Of a stretch of 64,000 nucleotides of DNA, positions 53,616 through 62,456 are shown piece by piece; position 1 is the stretch's first letter, and the number at the start of each line of letters is the position of its first letter. The DNA is from DUPU01 sp050952465 (GTDB lineage: Bacteria > Bacillota > Dehalobacteriia > Dehalobacteriales > Dehalobacteriaceae). The position numbers and the translations under genes were made by a program. Below the pieces are notes generated by a model. That model was not told the origin of the DNA. It saw nothing but the letters and a program-made list of their open reading frames with translations, and searched no databases. The stretch lies in contig JBMNKZ010000002.1 of the NCBI GenBank assembly GCA_050952465.1, positions 124,001 through 188,000 of the forward strand, written 5' to 3'.

Positions 53616-54296
53616 TCAAATTAAGCTTAAATAAAGCTTCCGTATATCCTGAACATCAGACTCACTAATCTTATCATCAAATATTTTGCTTCCGTCCTTC
53701 ATCACCAAAACCCGTTCCACCAAATCCCAACCCTGATCAAAACTATGGGTCACCATCAAAATTGTTTTTCCCTGCCGGTGCATTTCACCAATAATACCGG
53801 AGAGTATTGCCCCGCCTTTTTGATCCAACCCGGTAAAGGGTTCATCAAGAAAGAGGATTTCCGGATCATGCAGCATCATGCGGGCAATAGCCAGGCGCTG
53901 CACCATGCCCCGGGAATAGGTAAATACCGGTTCGTGTAAATAATAGGATAAACCTACTTGTTCTATGACTTGATCAACCCGTTTGGTAAGGTCTGGTACC
54001 TGATAAAGGTGACCATAAAATTTTAAATTCTCCCATGCCGTTAACCGCTCATAAAGAAAAGACCGATGGGAGAGAAAACCGATTTTCCCTTTAATCTCCC
54101 CGGGGCACTTATTGATGATCACCCGCCCCGAGGATGGTTTTTGAACCAGGGATAACACTTTTAGAAGGGTAGATTTACCCGCCCCGTTCGGCCCCATTAA
54201 AACCGCATACTCACCTGGATGAACCACCAAGCTAATGTCCCGGAGAATTATTTTTCCCCCTAATTTTAAAGAAAGATTTTCTCCTTGAATCATCAT
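53616..54296 (-). CDS. ccmA: Haem exporter ATP-binding protein CcmA
   Basis: A 226-residue ABC ATPase. Walker A is MGPNGAGKSTLLKVLSLV near residue 33, the signature equivalent is YSRGMVQRLAIARMMLHDPE near 127, and Walker B is ILFLDEPFTGLD near 148, followed by the H-loop VTHSFDQG. Its energy use releases haem-bound CcmE. The start overlaps the end of ccmF by four bases (ATGA). Assignment to CcmA rests on the neighbouring ccmB and ccmC. Confidence 0.9.
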   Translation of the reverse strand: MMIQGENLSLKLGGKIILRDISLVVHPGEYAVLMGPNGAGKSTLLKVLSLVQKPSSGRVIINKCPGEIKGKIGFLSHRSFLYERLTAWENLKFYGHLYQVPDLTKRVDQVIEQVGLSYYLHEPVFTYSRGMVQRLAIARMMLHDPEILFLDEPFTGLDQKGGAILSGIIGEMHRQGKTILMVTHSFDQGWDLVERVLVMKDGSKIFDDKISESDVQDIRKLYLSLI

Positions 54297-56272
54297 GATA
54301 ACCCCTCATCCACTTGTCTCGCCACCTGTCTTTTACCAGGCCAAAGCACCAACATTGTCCCGATCACTAGGACATAGCCGCCGATCCATAACCAGTTCAT
54401 TAAAGGATTGATATGTATTTCAAAGGTTCCCTGCTGCCCCTTATTGCTCCAGCCGGCCAGCACAATATATAAATCTTCTACCGGGCCGCCTAAAATCACG
54501 ACTTCAGTTCTCGGGCTCTCCCAATTAGGGTAATAGATTTTTTCCGGGGTGATTGTGCCCATGGATTTGCCGTTTTTCTCCACTAAGAGATCGGAATAAA
54601 TCACCCCATTTACCCCTTCCTCCCGTCCCTTTACCCCTTGAAAGGTTATTTGGTAATCATTAATGTTTGAAACAGAAATTGTTTCCCCAACTTCCATGGT
54701 TTTAATCATTTCCACACTATAAAAAGCATCCCCCACCACACCCAGGGTAAATAACACCAGGCCTAAATGAACTATCTGAGCACCTAGTCGCCGTCTGGTA
54801 AACCCCGGAAAATTTTGGCGTTGGGAGCCAGCCGCCCAGTTTCTTTGCCATTCCCCCATAACTTTGATTAATTCTCTTAAGATACTCACCAAAACAAAAA
54901 AAACTACGGAAAGACCGATTAAAGTCCAGGGATGGGATATCCCGGATAGCCTGAGAATAGTTACCCCCATGAGAGCACAGGCTAAGGGAAGGAGAAAATG
55001 ACGGCCAAGCGAGGTTAAGTCTCCCTTTTTCCAGGGGATTGTGGTACAAATGCCGATTAAAAGAATCACTCCTAAAAGCACCGGCCCGGCGGAGGCATTA
55101 AACCAGGCTTCCCCCACCACCCGCTTCACACCGGTGAAAAATCCAGTAAATATAGGTAAATTGGTTCCCAGAAAAATAATCCCGGCACTACATATGAGTA
55201 AAATATTATTTAAAAGGAAACCGGTTTCTTTGGAGAAAAAGCTGGTGATTTCATAGTCACTTTTTAAGAAGACCCTGCTCTTAATCAGTAAATACAAAGA
55301 CCAAATAAGCATGGCCATCATAAAAAAACCGAACCAGTAACTAAGGTTGGATTTAGGGAAAGCATGAACCGATGATAGTATGCCACTCCGTACCAAAAAA
55401 GTCCCGTATAAGGTTAAACAATATGTAACTATTACCAATGCCATATTCCAGGCTTTAAATATCCCTTTTCGTTCTTGCATCAATATAGAGTGGATGAAGG
55501 CCGTCCCGGTTAACCAGGGAAGAAATGAGGCATTTTCTACCGGATCCCAAGCCCAGTATCCTCCCCAGCCTAATTCAATATAAGCCCATTGAGCCCCTAA
55601 AAGATTGCCTAAACTCAAGAAAAGCCAGCTTAAGACCGCCCAGTTCCGGGATAAACGAATCCAGTCTGTACCCCCTCTTTTCAAGAGCAAACTGCCCATG
55701 GCAAAGGAAAAGGGTACGACCCAACCCACATAACCTAGGTATATAGCTACCGGGTGCATTACCATCCAAGGGGTCCTCAGCATGGGGTTTAAACCCCGCC
55801 CATCAGCCATGGCATGGGGCAGCCGGGCAAATGGATGATCAAAAAGAATCATGGATACGAGGAAGAAGATGAGATTAATCAGTATGACACCGGATACAAC
55901 GCCAAAAAGATTTTTATCTTTACGGCCATCGAAAAAGGATGTCACCACTCCGGCTAAGGCTAAAATCTCCGCCCATAAAAGAAGAGAACCAGCGTTTCCT
56001 GCCCAAAAGGCAGAGATTTTGTACGGGAATGGCAATTCCCGTGCAGAATAGCTAAATACATATTTAAGGCTGAAATCATTAGTCACCAGAGCAAAAAGAA
56101 GAGAAAAAGATGCCAAGGTAACCAACATTGCTACTGTGGTCATCCCCCACTGAGCTTTGACAAGAAGATCATCGTTGTTTTTTCTAACTCCTGCTATATT
56201 TAGATATAAAGTATAGCTGCTCACTAGTAACGCAAGTGCCAGCAGTAAAGATCCAAAGCTCGCAATAAACAA
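54293..56272 (-). CDS. ccmF: Cytochrome c haem lyase CcmF
   Basis: A 659-residue membrane protein with about 14 hydrophobic segments that joins haem from CcmE to apocytochrome c. The WWD domain is visible as LGWGGYWAWDPVENASFLPW near residue 240. Flanking haem-ligand-type His are in VMHPVAIYLGYVGW and FIHSILMQERKG, and SSVHAFPKSNLSYWF lies near 305. The start is placed at TTG 56272 with GGGAGG eight bases upstream; the longer frame to 56317 has no such site. CcmF has the full length. In the usual system it works with CcmH, which is not seen here. Confidence 0.88.
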   Translation of the reverse strand: MFIASFGSLLLALALLVSSYTLYLNIAGVRKNNDDLLVKAQWGMTTVAMLVTLASFSLLFALVTNDFSLKYVFSYSARELPFPYKISAFWAGNAGSLLLWAEILALAGVVTSFFDGRKDKNLFGVVSGVILINLIFFLVSMILFDHPFARLPHAMADGRGLNPMLRTPWMVMHPVAIYLGYVGWVVPFSFAMGSLLLKRGGTDWIRLSRNWAVLSWLFLSLGNLLGAQWAYIELGWGGYWAWDPVENASFLPWLTGTAFIHSILMQERKGIFKAWNMALVIVTYCLTLYGTFLVRSGILSSVHAFPKSNLSYWFGFFMMAMLIWSLYLLIKSRVFLKSDYEITSFFSKETGFLLNNILLICSAGIIFLGTNLPIFTGFFTGVKRVVGEAWFNASAGPVLLGVILLIGICTTIPWKKGDLTSLGRHFLLPLACALMGVTILRLSGISHPWTLIGLSVVFFVLVSILRELIKVMGEWQRNWAAGSQRQNFPGFTRRRLGAQIVHLGLVLFTLGVVGDAFYSVEMIKTMEVGETISVSNINDYQITFQGVKGREEGVNGVIYSDLLVEKNGKSMGTITPEKIYYPNWESPRTEVVILGGPVEDLYIVLAGWSNKGQQGTFEIHINPLMNWLWIGGYVLVIGTMLVLWPGKRQVARQVDEGLS

Positions 56273-56325
56273 AATTTTTCCTCCCGGTATACATTTAATT
56301 ACACTAAACGTCCCCACGGCACGGG

Positions 56326-56718
56326 CTATTTAGTTTCATATTTGGATGGGCACTTGGTAATCATCTCTAAGGCCTCAAAGGTTCCTCCCGGGGTATAGTA
56401 CCCGCCAATCATGACTTCCGTGGTATTTTGAAAGTTCTCGGGAATTGTTCTTTTGTACATTACCGGTATGGTCACCGCCGGATTAAGTTTACCCGCTATT
56501 GTAAAAGATAATTCCACCTTAGCAGCATCCCATCGGATTGATTCCCCCAGTACAGTCCCTTCCGTTTGCACATAGGTATCCCGGTACTCCGTGCTGGAGT
56601 TGACCAGTTCCTCCAGTTGCACGTGAACTTTCGCGTCACTGAAACCTGAGATCATCAAATAGCAGATGGCACCTATAATAATAGCTATGCCGATAACTAT
56701 CTTTTTTTTCGCAGTCAT
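56326..56718 (-). CDS. ccmE: Haem chaperone CcmE, cysteine (CxxxY) variant
   Basis: A 130-residue protein with an N-terminal membrane anchor (about 6-24) and an OB-fold periplasmic domain. The usual CcmE binds haem covalently through the His of HxxxY. Here the C-terminal motif is KCPSKYE, so Cys takes that place (CxxxY), as in the known variant maturation system of some archaea and sulfate reducers. GGGAG precedes the ATG. The gene opens the ccmEFABC(D) operon and has a hairpin in its leader (56750-56777). Confidence in CcmE comes from length, anchor, fold-like strands and position. Confidence 0.87.
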   Translation of the reverse strand: MTAKKKIVIGIAIIIGAICYLMISGFSDAKVHVQLEELVNSSTEYRDTYVQTEGTVLGESIRWDAAKVELSFTIAGKLNPAVTIPVMYKRTIPENFQNTTEVMIGGYYTPGGTFEALEMITKCPSKYETK

Positions 56719-56749
56719 AAATATCTCCCTTTTTAGTTGCCCTTAGATC

Positions 56750-56777
56750 TATCAGAAAGAAGTTATGCTTCCTGATA
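56750..56777 (-). repeat. Hairpin in leader of ccmE
   Basis: On the minus strand, arms TATCAG and CTGATA enclose a GAAG/CTTC stem, followed by TTTCTGATAGAT and CTAA. The pattern resembles the leader hairpin at 1053-1085 before the isomerase gene. It sits 32 bp from the ccmE start. No T-run. Confidence 0.4.
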
Positions 56778-56782
56778 AACAA

Positions 56783-56819
56783 ATATAAGACAAGTGAAAT
56801 AACTTCACCTGTCTTATAT
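56783..56819 (-). terminator. Hairpin after the membrane-protein gene, probable terminator
   Basis: Arms ATATAAGACA and TGTCTTATAT with an inner GTGAA/TTCAC stem. It lies 44 bp past the stop codon at 56863 and before the ccmE leader. The T-tract is only moderate, so readthrough into ccm is possible. Confidence 0.6.
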
Positions 56820-56862
56820 ATTACCATAAAGCTACATTTAAAACATAATTTTTCCTTTTTGA

Positions 56863-57453
56863 TCAGATTTTTTTCGGCTTTTTTAACCTTTTAATTTTAT
56901 GGTTTGTTTCTTCCTGTCCTTCCTGTTCGCTTTTGATATAAAAAACTTTAACCTTCCTGGCCGGTTGCGGGGCAAAACTTGTTATACCCCGGCTCTCTTT
57001 TGCTGGGCTGTTGACTATCTTTAAATATAGCCCGGTAAAAATAAATAAGGCAATTCCATATATAAAATGTGCCACCAGTGTAACTAAAATCCCATTAGGT
57101 TCTTGGGGGATGGCATTAGGTTCGCTCTGACCGAGTAATGTACCAAATAAAAAAACCCATGTGGCTAAACCCAGCCCCACACCTCTTAACCACAAATTTT
57201 CTTTTCCAATAAAGTCAAGAACATATAGAAAGGCAATTCCTATTGACGCCGAAACTGTAAAATCCGCTACTCCGCCAATCAAGTAGGCAGCAGGAGTTGT
57301 CAGGTCATTCTTTTCTAAAAATCTGGATGCCGTAATTTGCCAAAAAACAACTTTAGAAAAACCAAAAAGGTATCCCAAATAATTAACGGTTAATTTTACC
57401 GCACTAGACAAAACTCCGATAATTGCACCGGCTAATATCTTATCTTTTAGCAT
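56863..57453 (-). CDS. Membrane protein of unknown function
   Basis: A 196-residue protein with four hydrophobic segments (about 5-30, 60-83, 92-108 and 125-148), followed by a basic cytoplasmic-type tail rich in Lys (KVKVFYIKSEQEG, KIKRLKKPKKI). The N-terminal part, DKILAGAIIGVLSSAVKLTV, resembles small Bacillota membrane proteins of unclear role. I do not recognise a family. It lies between the BASS transporter and ccmE on the same strand, with gaps of about 90 and 145 bp, and a hairpin follows it. No functional link is evident. Confidence 0.6.
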   Translation of the reverse strand: MLKDKILAGAIIGVLSSAVKLTVNYLGYLFGFSKVVFWQITASRFLEKNDLTTPAAYLIGGVADFTVSASIGIAFLYVLDFIGKENLWLRGVGLGLATWVFLFGTLLGQSEPNAIPQEPNGILVTLVAHFIYGIALFIFTGLYLKIVNSPAKESRGITSFAPQPARKVKVFYIKSEQEGQEETNHKIKRLKKPKKI

Positions 57454-57542
57454 ACTTGCCCACCTTTTCAGCCATTTAATTATATATTAGCTTTCCAAGT
57501 CGGGAGTTTATTTATCCGAAAATTCGCAAGTGTTGCTAAAAA

Positions 57543-58511
57543 TTAAGACAAATGTTCTGCCGCTTTTCCTACGTGTCTCCTAAATAGTATGGATACAATG
57601 GCAGCAACCGGCTGTTGAAAAACCATAGCCAAAGTGACAGGAATAACTGCCTGGGGTGGAAAATATGATAAGGCGAGAAGTGAACCAAAAGCGATATTTC
57701 GCATGCCAACATTAAAAATCATGGCTGAAATAATTTCCCTTTTTCTGTCCTTTAAAACAAAAGACCCGGTAAATCCTAAAAAATAACCACAGGAAACCAG
57801 CAAAAGAATCACGCCCAGCAATTTAATCAGTGACGTATTCCACTTAATCTCAGGAGCCACCATGGCAGCATTAAGCAGAATCACCAGGAAAAGTGCTGCT
57901 TTGGATGTAAACCCTCCAACAGTATGGCAAAATTGATCAAATCTTCCTTGTGTCAGATCATGTATTAGCATCCCTAAAACACTAGGGATGGTGACCATTA
58001 AAAGAAGCCTCAAAATAAGGTTAAAATAATCAATACTAAGTATTTCCCCCACTGTGATCAAAAAGAAAATCGGTAAAATAATAGGCACTGCCAGGGTGTC
58101 TAAGGTAACTGTCACTAAAGCCAGTGGCACACTCCCACCCGTAAGGGAAGTCCAAATAATAGAAGTTACAGCCACCGGAATTGCTGCACTGATTAAAAAG
58201 CCTAACCTGATCAGAGGATCCTGGGGGTAAAAAATCAAACCCACAAACCAAGAAATTGTCGGGGTACCTACATGTATTAAAAACAACATCCATAATGGGA
58301 TCCATGGTTTATGTAATATCTTCATCACTTCTTTAAAACTTGTTTCTAACGCGGTAACAAAGGTCATATAAGCAAATAACACCACTGCCGTTAGAGTTAA
58401 CCAAGGTGATTTAGGCAGAGGCAAATTAAACCCGATTAATAATGCTGAAAGCACCACAAAAAACATTCTATGCCCTAACCAGTTATTCCACTTAGTAATT
58501 GTTTTAAGCAT
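57543..58511 (-). CDS. BASS-family (bile acid:sodium symporter-like) transporter
   Basis: A 322-residue membrane protein with about ten hydrophobic segments. The segments AAIPVAVTSIIWTSLTGGSV, LVTVTLDTLAVPIILPIFFL and IFNVGMRNIAFGSLLAL match the two crossover regions of the BASS fold. Relatives move organic anions such as pantoate, 2-oxoacids or bile acids with sodium. GGAGATGAAA precedes the ATG. A single gene between the P1 peptidase terminator and the membrane protein. The substrate is unknown. Confidence 0.8.
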   Translation of the reverse strand: MLKTITKWNNWLGHRMFFVVLSALLIGFNLPLPKSPWLTLTAVVLFAYMTFVTALETSFKEVMKILHKPWIPLWMLFLIHVGTPTISWFVGLIFYPQDPLIRLGFLISAAIPVAVTSIIWTSLTGGSVPLALVTVTLDTLAVPIILPIFFLITVGEILSIDYFNLILRLLLMVTIPSVLGMLIHDLTQGRFDQFCHTVGGFTSKAALFLVILLNAAMVAPEIKWNTSLIKLLGVILLLVSCGYFLGFTGSFVLKDRKREIISAMIFNVGMRNIAFGSLLALSYFPPQAVIPVTLAMVFQQPVAAIVSILFRRHVGKAAEHLS

Positions 58512-58547
58512 CTATTTCATCTCCAAGACCTAAGAATTAGCCGGCGA

Positions 58548-58574
58548 CAAAAAGAAAGACCTAATCGTAGGTCT
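58548..58574 (-). terminator. Terminator of the OPT transporter/P1 peptidase operon
   Basis: Arms AGACCTA and TAGGTCT (58568-58574 and 58557-58563), followed by TTCTTTTTG on the minus strand. 15 bp past the stop codon at 58589. Confidence 0.85.
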
Positions 58575-58588
58575 GTTTTTAACTTTGA

Positions 58589-59551
58589 TTATTCAAAATC
58601 CCTGGCTGCTTTTAACCCGTAAGCAGGCTCAGCCAACCTTACCGCCCGGTTGATGGCTCTTCCCACAACTTCTGCGGCAAGAACACCAATGGCATCCGGC
58701 ATTACTTCAATCTCGCCGGTCGCCATGACAAAGATGGTATCTCCGTCTGCCATGGTGTGTGCCGGCCGGATGGCTCGGGCTAGCCCATTATGTGCCATGG
58801 AGGCCACTTTATTGGCTTGGGTTTTGGTTAGCTTCCCGTTGGTCACAACACAGCCTAAGGTGGTGTTTCCGCTGAAAATATTTTTATCCTGATCATACTC
58901 TCGATACATCATTTCTTCAGTGTGGATCAACTTTATGTGATCTTCATGAAGCAAACCGGCAATTCTTTTCCCGGTATCCATATCCACCACATCACCGAGA
59001 GCATTGACAACCACAATTGCCCCAACTTGCAAATCGCCGATCTGCACAGCGTAGGTGCCCAGTCCGCCTTTCATCATACGCTTGATGCCAAGAAATTTTC
59101 CCACTGTCGCACCGGTCCCGGCACCAACATTTCCTTCTGCAAGAGATCCCTTCCCGGCATTCTGACAGGCCATATAGCCCATTTTCTTATCGGGCCTGCA
59201 TTTGGGATCTCCTACGATTAAATCAAAAAGAGAGGCCCCGCAGACTATAGGAACCACTCCTACACCCACATCAAAACCCACGTTTTTTTCCTCTAAATAT
59301 TCCATAACTCCCGCGGCGGCATCAAGGCCATAGGCACTGCCCCCGGAAAGCATCACGGCATGGATTTGATCCACCAAGTTGACAGACTTTAGAAGATCTG
59401 TTTCCCGAGAGGCAGGGGCACCCCCCCTGACATCCACTCCAGCCCAGGCCCCTTTTTCACAGAGGATCACCGTACAGCCGGTTCCTCCCGCTAAATCTTG
59501 GGCATGGCCGACCTGAATCCCTTTGATATCTGTAATCTTTATCTTCTTCAT
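58589..59551 (-). CDS. P1 family (DmpA/BapA-type) aminopeptidase
   Basis: A 320-residue S58-family peptidase, an Ntn-like fold that cleaves itself and then acts on N-terminal residues of small peptides. The family pattern is clear: GIQVGHAQDLAGGTGCTVIL, GVDVRGGAPASRETDLL, MLSGGSAYGLDAAAGVMEYL, and NTTLGCVVTNGKLTKTQANK near residue 230, the likely region of self-cleavage, then IRPAHTMADGDTIFVM. It lies 19 bases after the OPT transporter gene and would hydrolyse peptides brought in by it. The true substrates are not known. Confidence 0.87.
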   Translation of the reverse strand: MKKIKITDIKGIQVGHAQDLAGGTGCTVILCEKGAWAGVDVRGGAPASRETDLLKSVNLVDQIHAVMLSGGSAYGLDAAAGVMEYLEEKNVGFDVGVGVVPIVCGASLFDLIVGDPKCRPDKKMGYMACQNAGKGSLAEGNVGAGTGATVGKFLGIKRMMKGGLGTYAVQIGDLQVGAIVVVNALGDVVDMDTGKRIAGLLHEDHIKLIHTEEMMYREYDQDKNIFSGNTTLGCVVTNGKLTKTQANKVASMAHNGLARAIRPAHTMADGDTIFVMATGEIEVMPDAIGVLAAEVVGRAINRAVRLAEPAYGLKAARDFE

Positions 59552-59570
59552 ATATATTCACCTGACGATT

Positions 59571-61220
59571 CTATAGTGCGCTCATACCCTGTATGGCCTG
59601 AATTAGGGCAATGATAACTCCCATGACCGCTTCCCCGCCCAAAAGGCCGGAGGCAATGATCATGCCGTCACCCTTTTTGTCCCATTCTGGGGCAACCTTT
59701 TCTACAATAAATTTCAGTACGCCGCCCAGGAAAGCAGTCGCTGACAAATAAAATGGCAGATAGACTCCCAACCCTAAAGTCATCACCGGGAAGTTCACCA
59801 CATATAAGAGACAGCCTAAGATAAGACCAATCAAAAATGAGGTCAGGTGAGGAATGCCCCCTACCATAGCTGCCACCATGCTGGCTTGTGGAGCAATAAA
59901 ATAATCCTTGTTACCAAAGGCAGTGGGGCCATAAGCCTTTAGGATCACATAAAACACTCCCACAGAAACAAAAGCACCTACCAGGCCGCCGATGCATTCT
60001 CCCAGCCATTGGGCTTTGGGATCGGATTTTAAAATGTGTCCGGCTTTAAAATCATTCATAATATCTCCGGCCAGCCCGCAGGCAATGGCCACAACCGCCG
60101 CCACGAAGAAGGCCTCCGTAAGGCCCAGGCTGGAAACAGCTTTTGCCGCCAAGAGTACGATAATCCCAAATACCTCCATGGGATTAATCCCCGACTGGCC
60201 TACAATCTGGGCAGACATAGAGGTAGCCAGCCAAACCCCCAGAATGGTAATGATACTGGCGATAAGCCCCATCTGACACACCGTGGTGAAGATTACTGCC
60301 AAGATCACCATGACCAAGGGGGACCATCTTAAGTTAATGAAGCCACCGGACATGGACTCTTTGCTAAACATTGGCCCAAATATTTCTTTAGCTTTGGGAA
60401 TGATCCCTTTGACAATAATTCCAATTCCAGTACCAACCATGAGGCCAATCCCGAGAGATGACTTGATGGCAGAGGCAGTTCCCCCATCCCAAAAACCCCA
60501 AGCCGTCCCACCGAGAACAATTCCAAAATCACCAATAATGGCCCCCAAAAACCACACACCAATGAAAAGGGGCCCAATGATATATCCCACGGCAATGAGC
60601 ATTGGTGAAAGCCAAATGCCCCCATAAACACCTCTACTTGCCAGGCTGGAATTCATAATGGTTGCCGGGATCACTGTAAACCAGTCTCTCAGGGCGGTAA
60701 ACAGAGCCGCTAAGCCTAGGGCAGAAAAAAGGGTTATGGATTTTTTCCCACCCTCGTCTCCAATGATTAAAGTTTCTGCTGCCGCCTGTCCCATGGGATA
60801 GGGCAGTTTTTTCACGACCACAAAGTATTTTCTGATTAGTGCTGTAAAAATCAGTCCGAGAATTACTCCGCCCAGAACAACAAAAAAGAGTGCTAGCATA
60901 CTAAGTTCTGCTTCCGGATCCAACATATAAATGCCGGGAATGGTAAAGGCCAAACCTCCTGCGGTCATGGCTCCGGCAGACATGGCGGTATGGGTGACAT
61001 TGATTTCATTAATATTTGTGCTGCCTAAGACCTTGAGAAAACACATAGATACTAGAGCAACAAAAATGATCGGCCAAGGAAGGGCCCCCAGCTTTAGGGC
61101 AACGTACATGGAACTCATGGTAAGTATGGTTGCTCCAATTGACCCAATGACCATGCCCCTAAGAGTAAACTGTTCCCGAAAGGTTGTGATGTACTGTGGG
61201 TCTTTATGGTTTTTTGACAT
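59571..61220 (-). CDS. OPT-family oligopeptide/metal-chelate transporter
   Basis: A 549-residue membrane protein with about 14-16 hydrophobic segments. The segments FTLRGMVIGSIGATILTMSS, NINEINVTHTAMSAGAMTAG and KKLPYPMGQAAAETLIIGDE mark the OPT family. Bacterial members take up oligopeptides or metal chelates with a proton. The start at ATG 61220 has GGGTGA upstream; the open frame includes three further codons from a GTG. First gene of a two-gene operon with the P1 peptidase. Confidence 0.87.
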   Translation of the reverse strand: MSKNHKDPQYITTFREQFTLRGMVIGSIGATILTMSSMYVALKLGALPWPIIFVALVSMCFLKVLGSTNINEINVTHTAMSAGAMTAGGLAFTIPGIYMLDPEAELSMLALFFVVLGGVILGLIFTALIRKYFVVVKKLPYPMGQAAAETLIIGDEGGKKSITLFSALGLAALFTALRDWFTVIPATIMNSSLASRGVYGGIWLSPMLIAVGYIIGPLFIGVWFLGAIIGDFGIVLGGTAWGFWDGGTASAIKSSLGIGLMVGTGIGIIVKGIIPKAKEIFGPMFSKESMSGGFINLRWSPLVMVILAVIFTTVCQMGLIASIITILGVWLATSMSAQIVGQSGINPMEVFGIIVLLAAKAVSSLGLTEAFFVAAVVAIACGLAGDIMNDFKAGHILKSDPKAQWLGECIGGLVGAFVSVGVFYVILKAYGPTAFGNKDYFIAPQASMVAAMVGGIPHLTSFLIGLILGCLLYVVNFPVMTLGLGVYLPFYLSATAFLGGVLKFIVEKVAPEWDKKGDGMIIASGLLGGEAVMGVIIALIQAIQGMSAL

Positions 61221-61455
61221 TAAAATCACCCTTTTTTATGAAAGATCAGTTAAAAGATATAAATAATTTCCATTAATTATACGCAGTACTAGTTACCAAA
61301 GTCAAGGATTATGTGGGATTTCTAGAATGGTTTAAATCAATATGGAAATACGAATAGCGTAAATGATTCCATTAAATTAATGTTCTAACTAATGCTATTT
61401 ACTACAGGCAACATTAGTTTACATTAAAATTGGCCTGGATTTGACCCAGAAAGAT
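61221..61455. other. Intergenic region between the OPT transporter gene and the 61.6-kb gene
   Basis: AT-rich sequence without a gene. It must contain the promoter of the OPT/P1 operon on the minus strand, but no pair of boxes stands out. Nothing else is seen apart from the terminator at its right end (61456-61493). Confidence 0.4.
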
Positions 61456-61493
61456 CTAAAAGACTCCGTGGAAAATGCCACGAAGTCTTTTAG
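61456..61493 (-). terminator. Terminator downstream of the small Gln-rich gene
   Basis: Arms CTAAAAGACT and AGTCTTTTAG with an inner CGTGG/CCACG stem. It lies 66 bp past the stop codon at 61560. A bidirectional shape, but no plus-strand gene ends here. Confidence 0.75.
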
Positions 61494-61559
61494 TTTCCGT
61501 AGTTTTAACATTCTTCATTACGCTTTGCCACATGCAGCGAGACTTTTTCACACAATTAT

Positions 61560-61832
61560 TTACCAAAGTCTGTTATATAATGCTTGTTGGGCCTGACTGA
61601 TCGATTCCTGAACATTATTTAAATCCTGCTCAATGGCTTGAAACTGAATACTTAATCCACTTTCTGCATGAAGATCATTTATGAGTTTTCTCCCCTGGTT
61701 CACTTCCTGCTGAGCTTTTCTAAATAATTCTGGGCTCGGGTTACTGCTGGCTTGACTCAAAGTTTGTCTTGCTTGCTGTAGTGCATTAGATGCCTGTTGA
61801 TGAAGCTGTTGGTAATCTTGTTGTTGATGCAT
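61560..61832 (-). CDS. Small Gln-rich helical protein, function unknown
   Basis: A 90-residue protein, very rich in Gln (HQQQDYQQLHQQASNALQQA) and predicted by eye to be almost wholly alpha-helical, with heptad-like spacing of Leu and Ala. No Cys, no membrane segment. The start at 61832 has GGGAGG nine bases upstream; the frame to 61859 lacks one. I do not recognise a family. Its place beside two DUF3231 genes in a spore-former raises the possibility of a spore-related role, but that is only context. Confidence 0.65.
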   Translation of the reverse strand: MHQQQDYQQLHQQASNALQQARQTLSQASSNPSPELFRKAQQEVNQGRKLINDLHAESGLSIQFQAIEQDLNNVQESISQAQQALYNRLW

Positions 61833-61934
61833 TAATACATCCCTCCCGAAAATTTTCACAAAACACCTTGTTTGGGTTATTATGTGTAAATTTGCGTTAA
61901 GTAATTCTGGGAAATTCTGGTAGTTTAGGCCAAA

Positions 61935-62447
61935 TTAGTTTATAGGCATTTTGGGGGGAACTTGCAGCCAGCCTTTTTTCTTTCCATAAATACATAGTTC
62001 ATCAAATTCTTCCATTTTCTCAAATACCAAACGGGTAAACAATTGCCGGAGTTCATCATTAACAACACAATGCTTTAATGCCTCGGCACAAATAGTCAAA
62101 AAATCCTGCATCCCTAAAAACATGCGCCGAAAAATGAAATCATCTTTTAAAATCCCGCTGTCTACCGTAAAGTCTATTGCTTTTCGCGGCTGGGGCGGAA
62201 GGGGTATTTGAAAAATGGCCAATTGCCTTTCAATCTCAGAAGTCTGTTTTCCTAGAACTTTCACCATTTTTTTGATGATTTTACGTAAATCCGGGTCATG
62301 AGCTAAATTTTGAAACATCTCAAGGCTATCATTTCAATCATATCGGGCTACCAGGTTATCCCATAGGGTATAGGCTTCTCCCGCACACAAGACCGGTTTT
62401 TTAGCTGTGTCAGATGGCCCAATATGAAAATCGCCAATTTGCACCAT
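61935..62447 (-). pseudogene. DUF3231 gene interrupted by an in-frame TGA
   Basis: Second copy of the DUF3231 gene that lies 10 bp upstream. With the good ribosome binding site GAGGAATATCT before ATG 62447 the frame reads MVQIGDFHIGPS and continues to LWDNLVARYD. It then meets TGA at 62334-62336 (codon 38) and goes on in the same frame as NDSLEMFQNLAHDPDLRKI to the normal end (GKKKGWLQVPP). The alignment with the intact neighbour needs no gap around the stop, so this is a nonsense change rather than a frameshift. The 127-codon 3' part has its own ATG at 62318 with only a weak upstream site, so a shortened protein is possible. Confidence 0.75.
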
Positions 62448-62456
62448 AGATATTCC

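Noticed and set aside
62334..62336. TGA as a possible selenocysteine codon in the second DUF3231 gene
   Set aside because: No stem-loop like a bacterial SECIS element follows, and the intact paralogue has an ordinary residue at this position.
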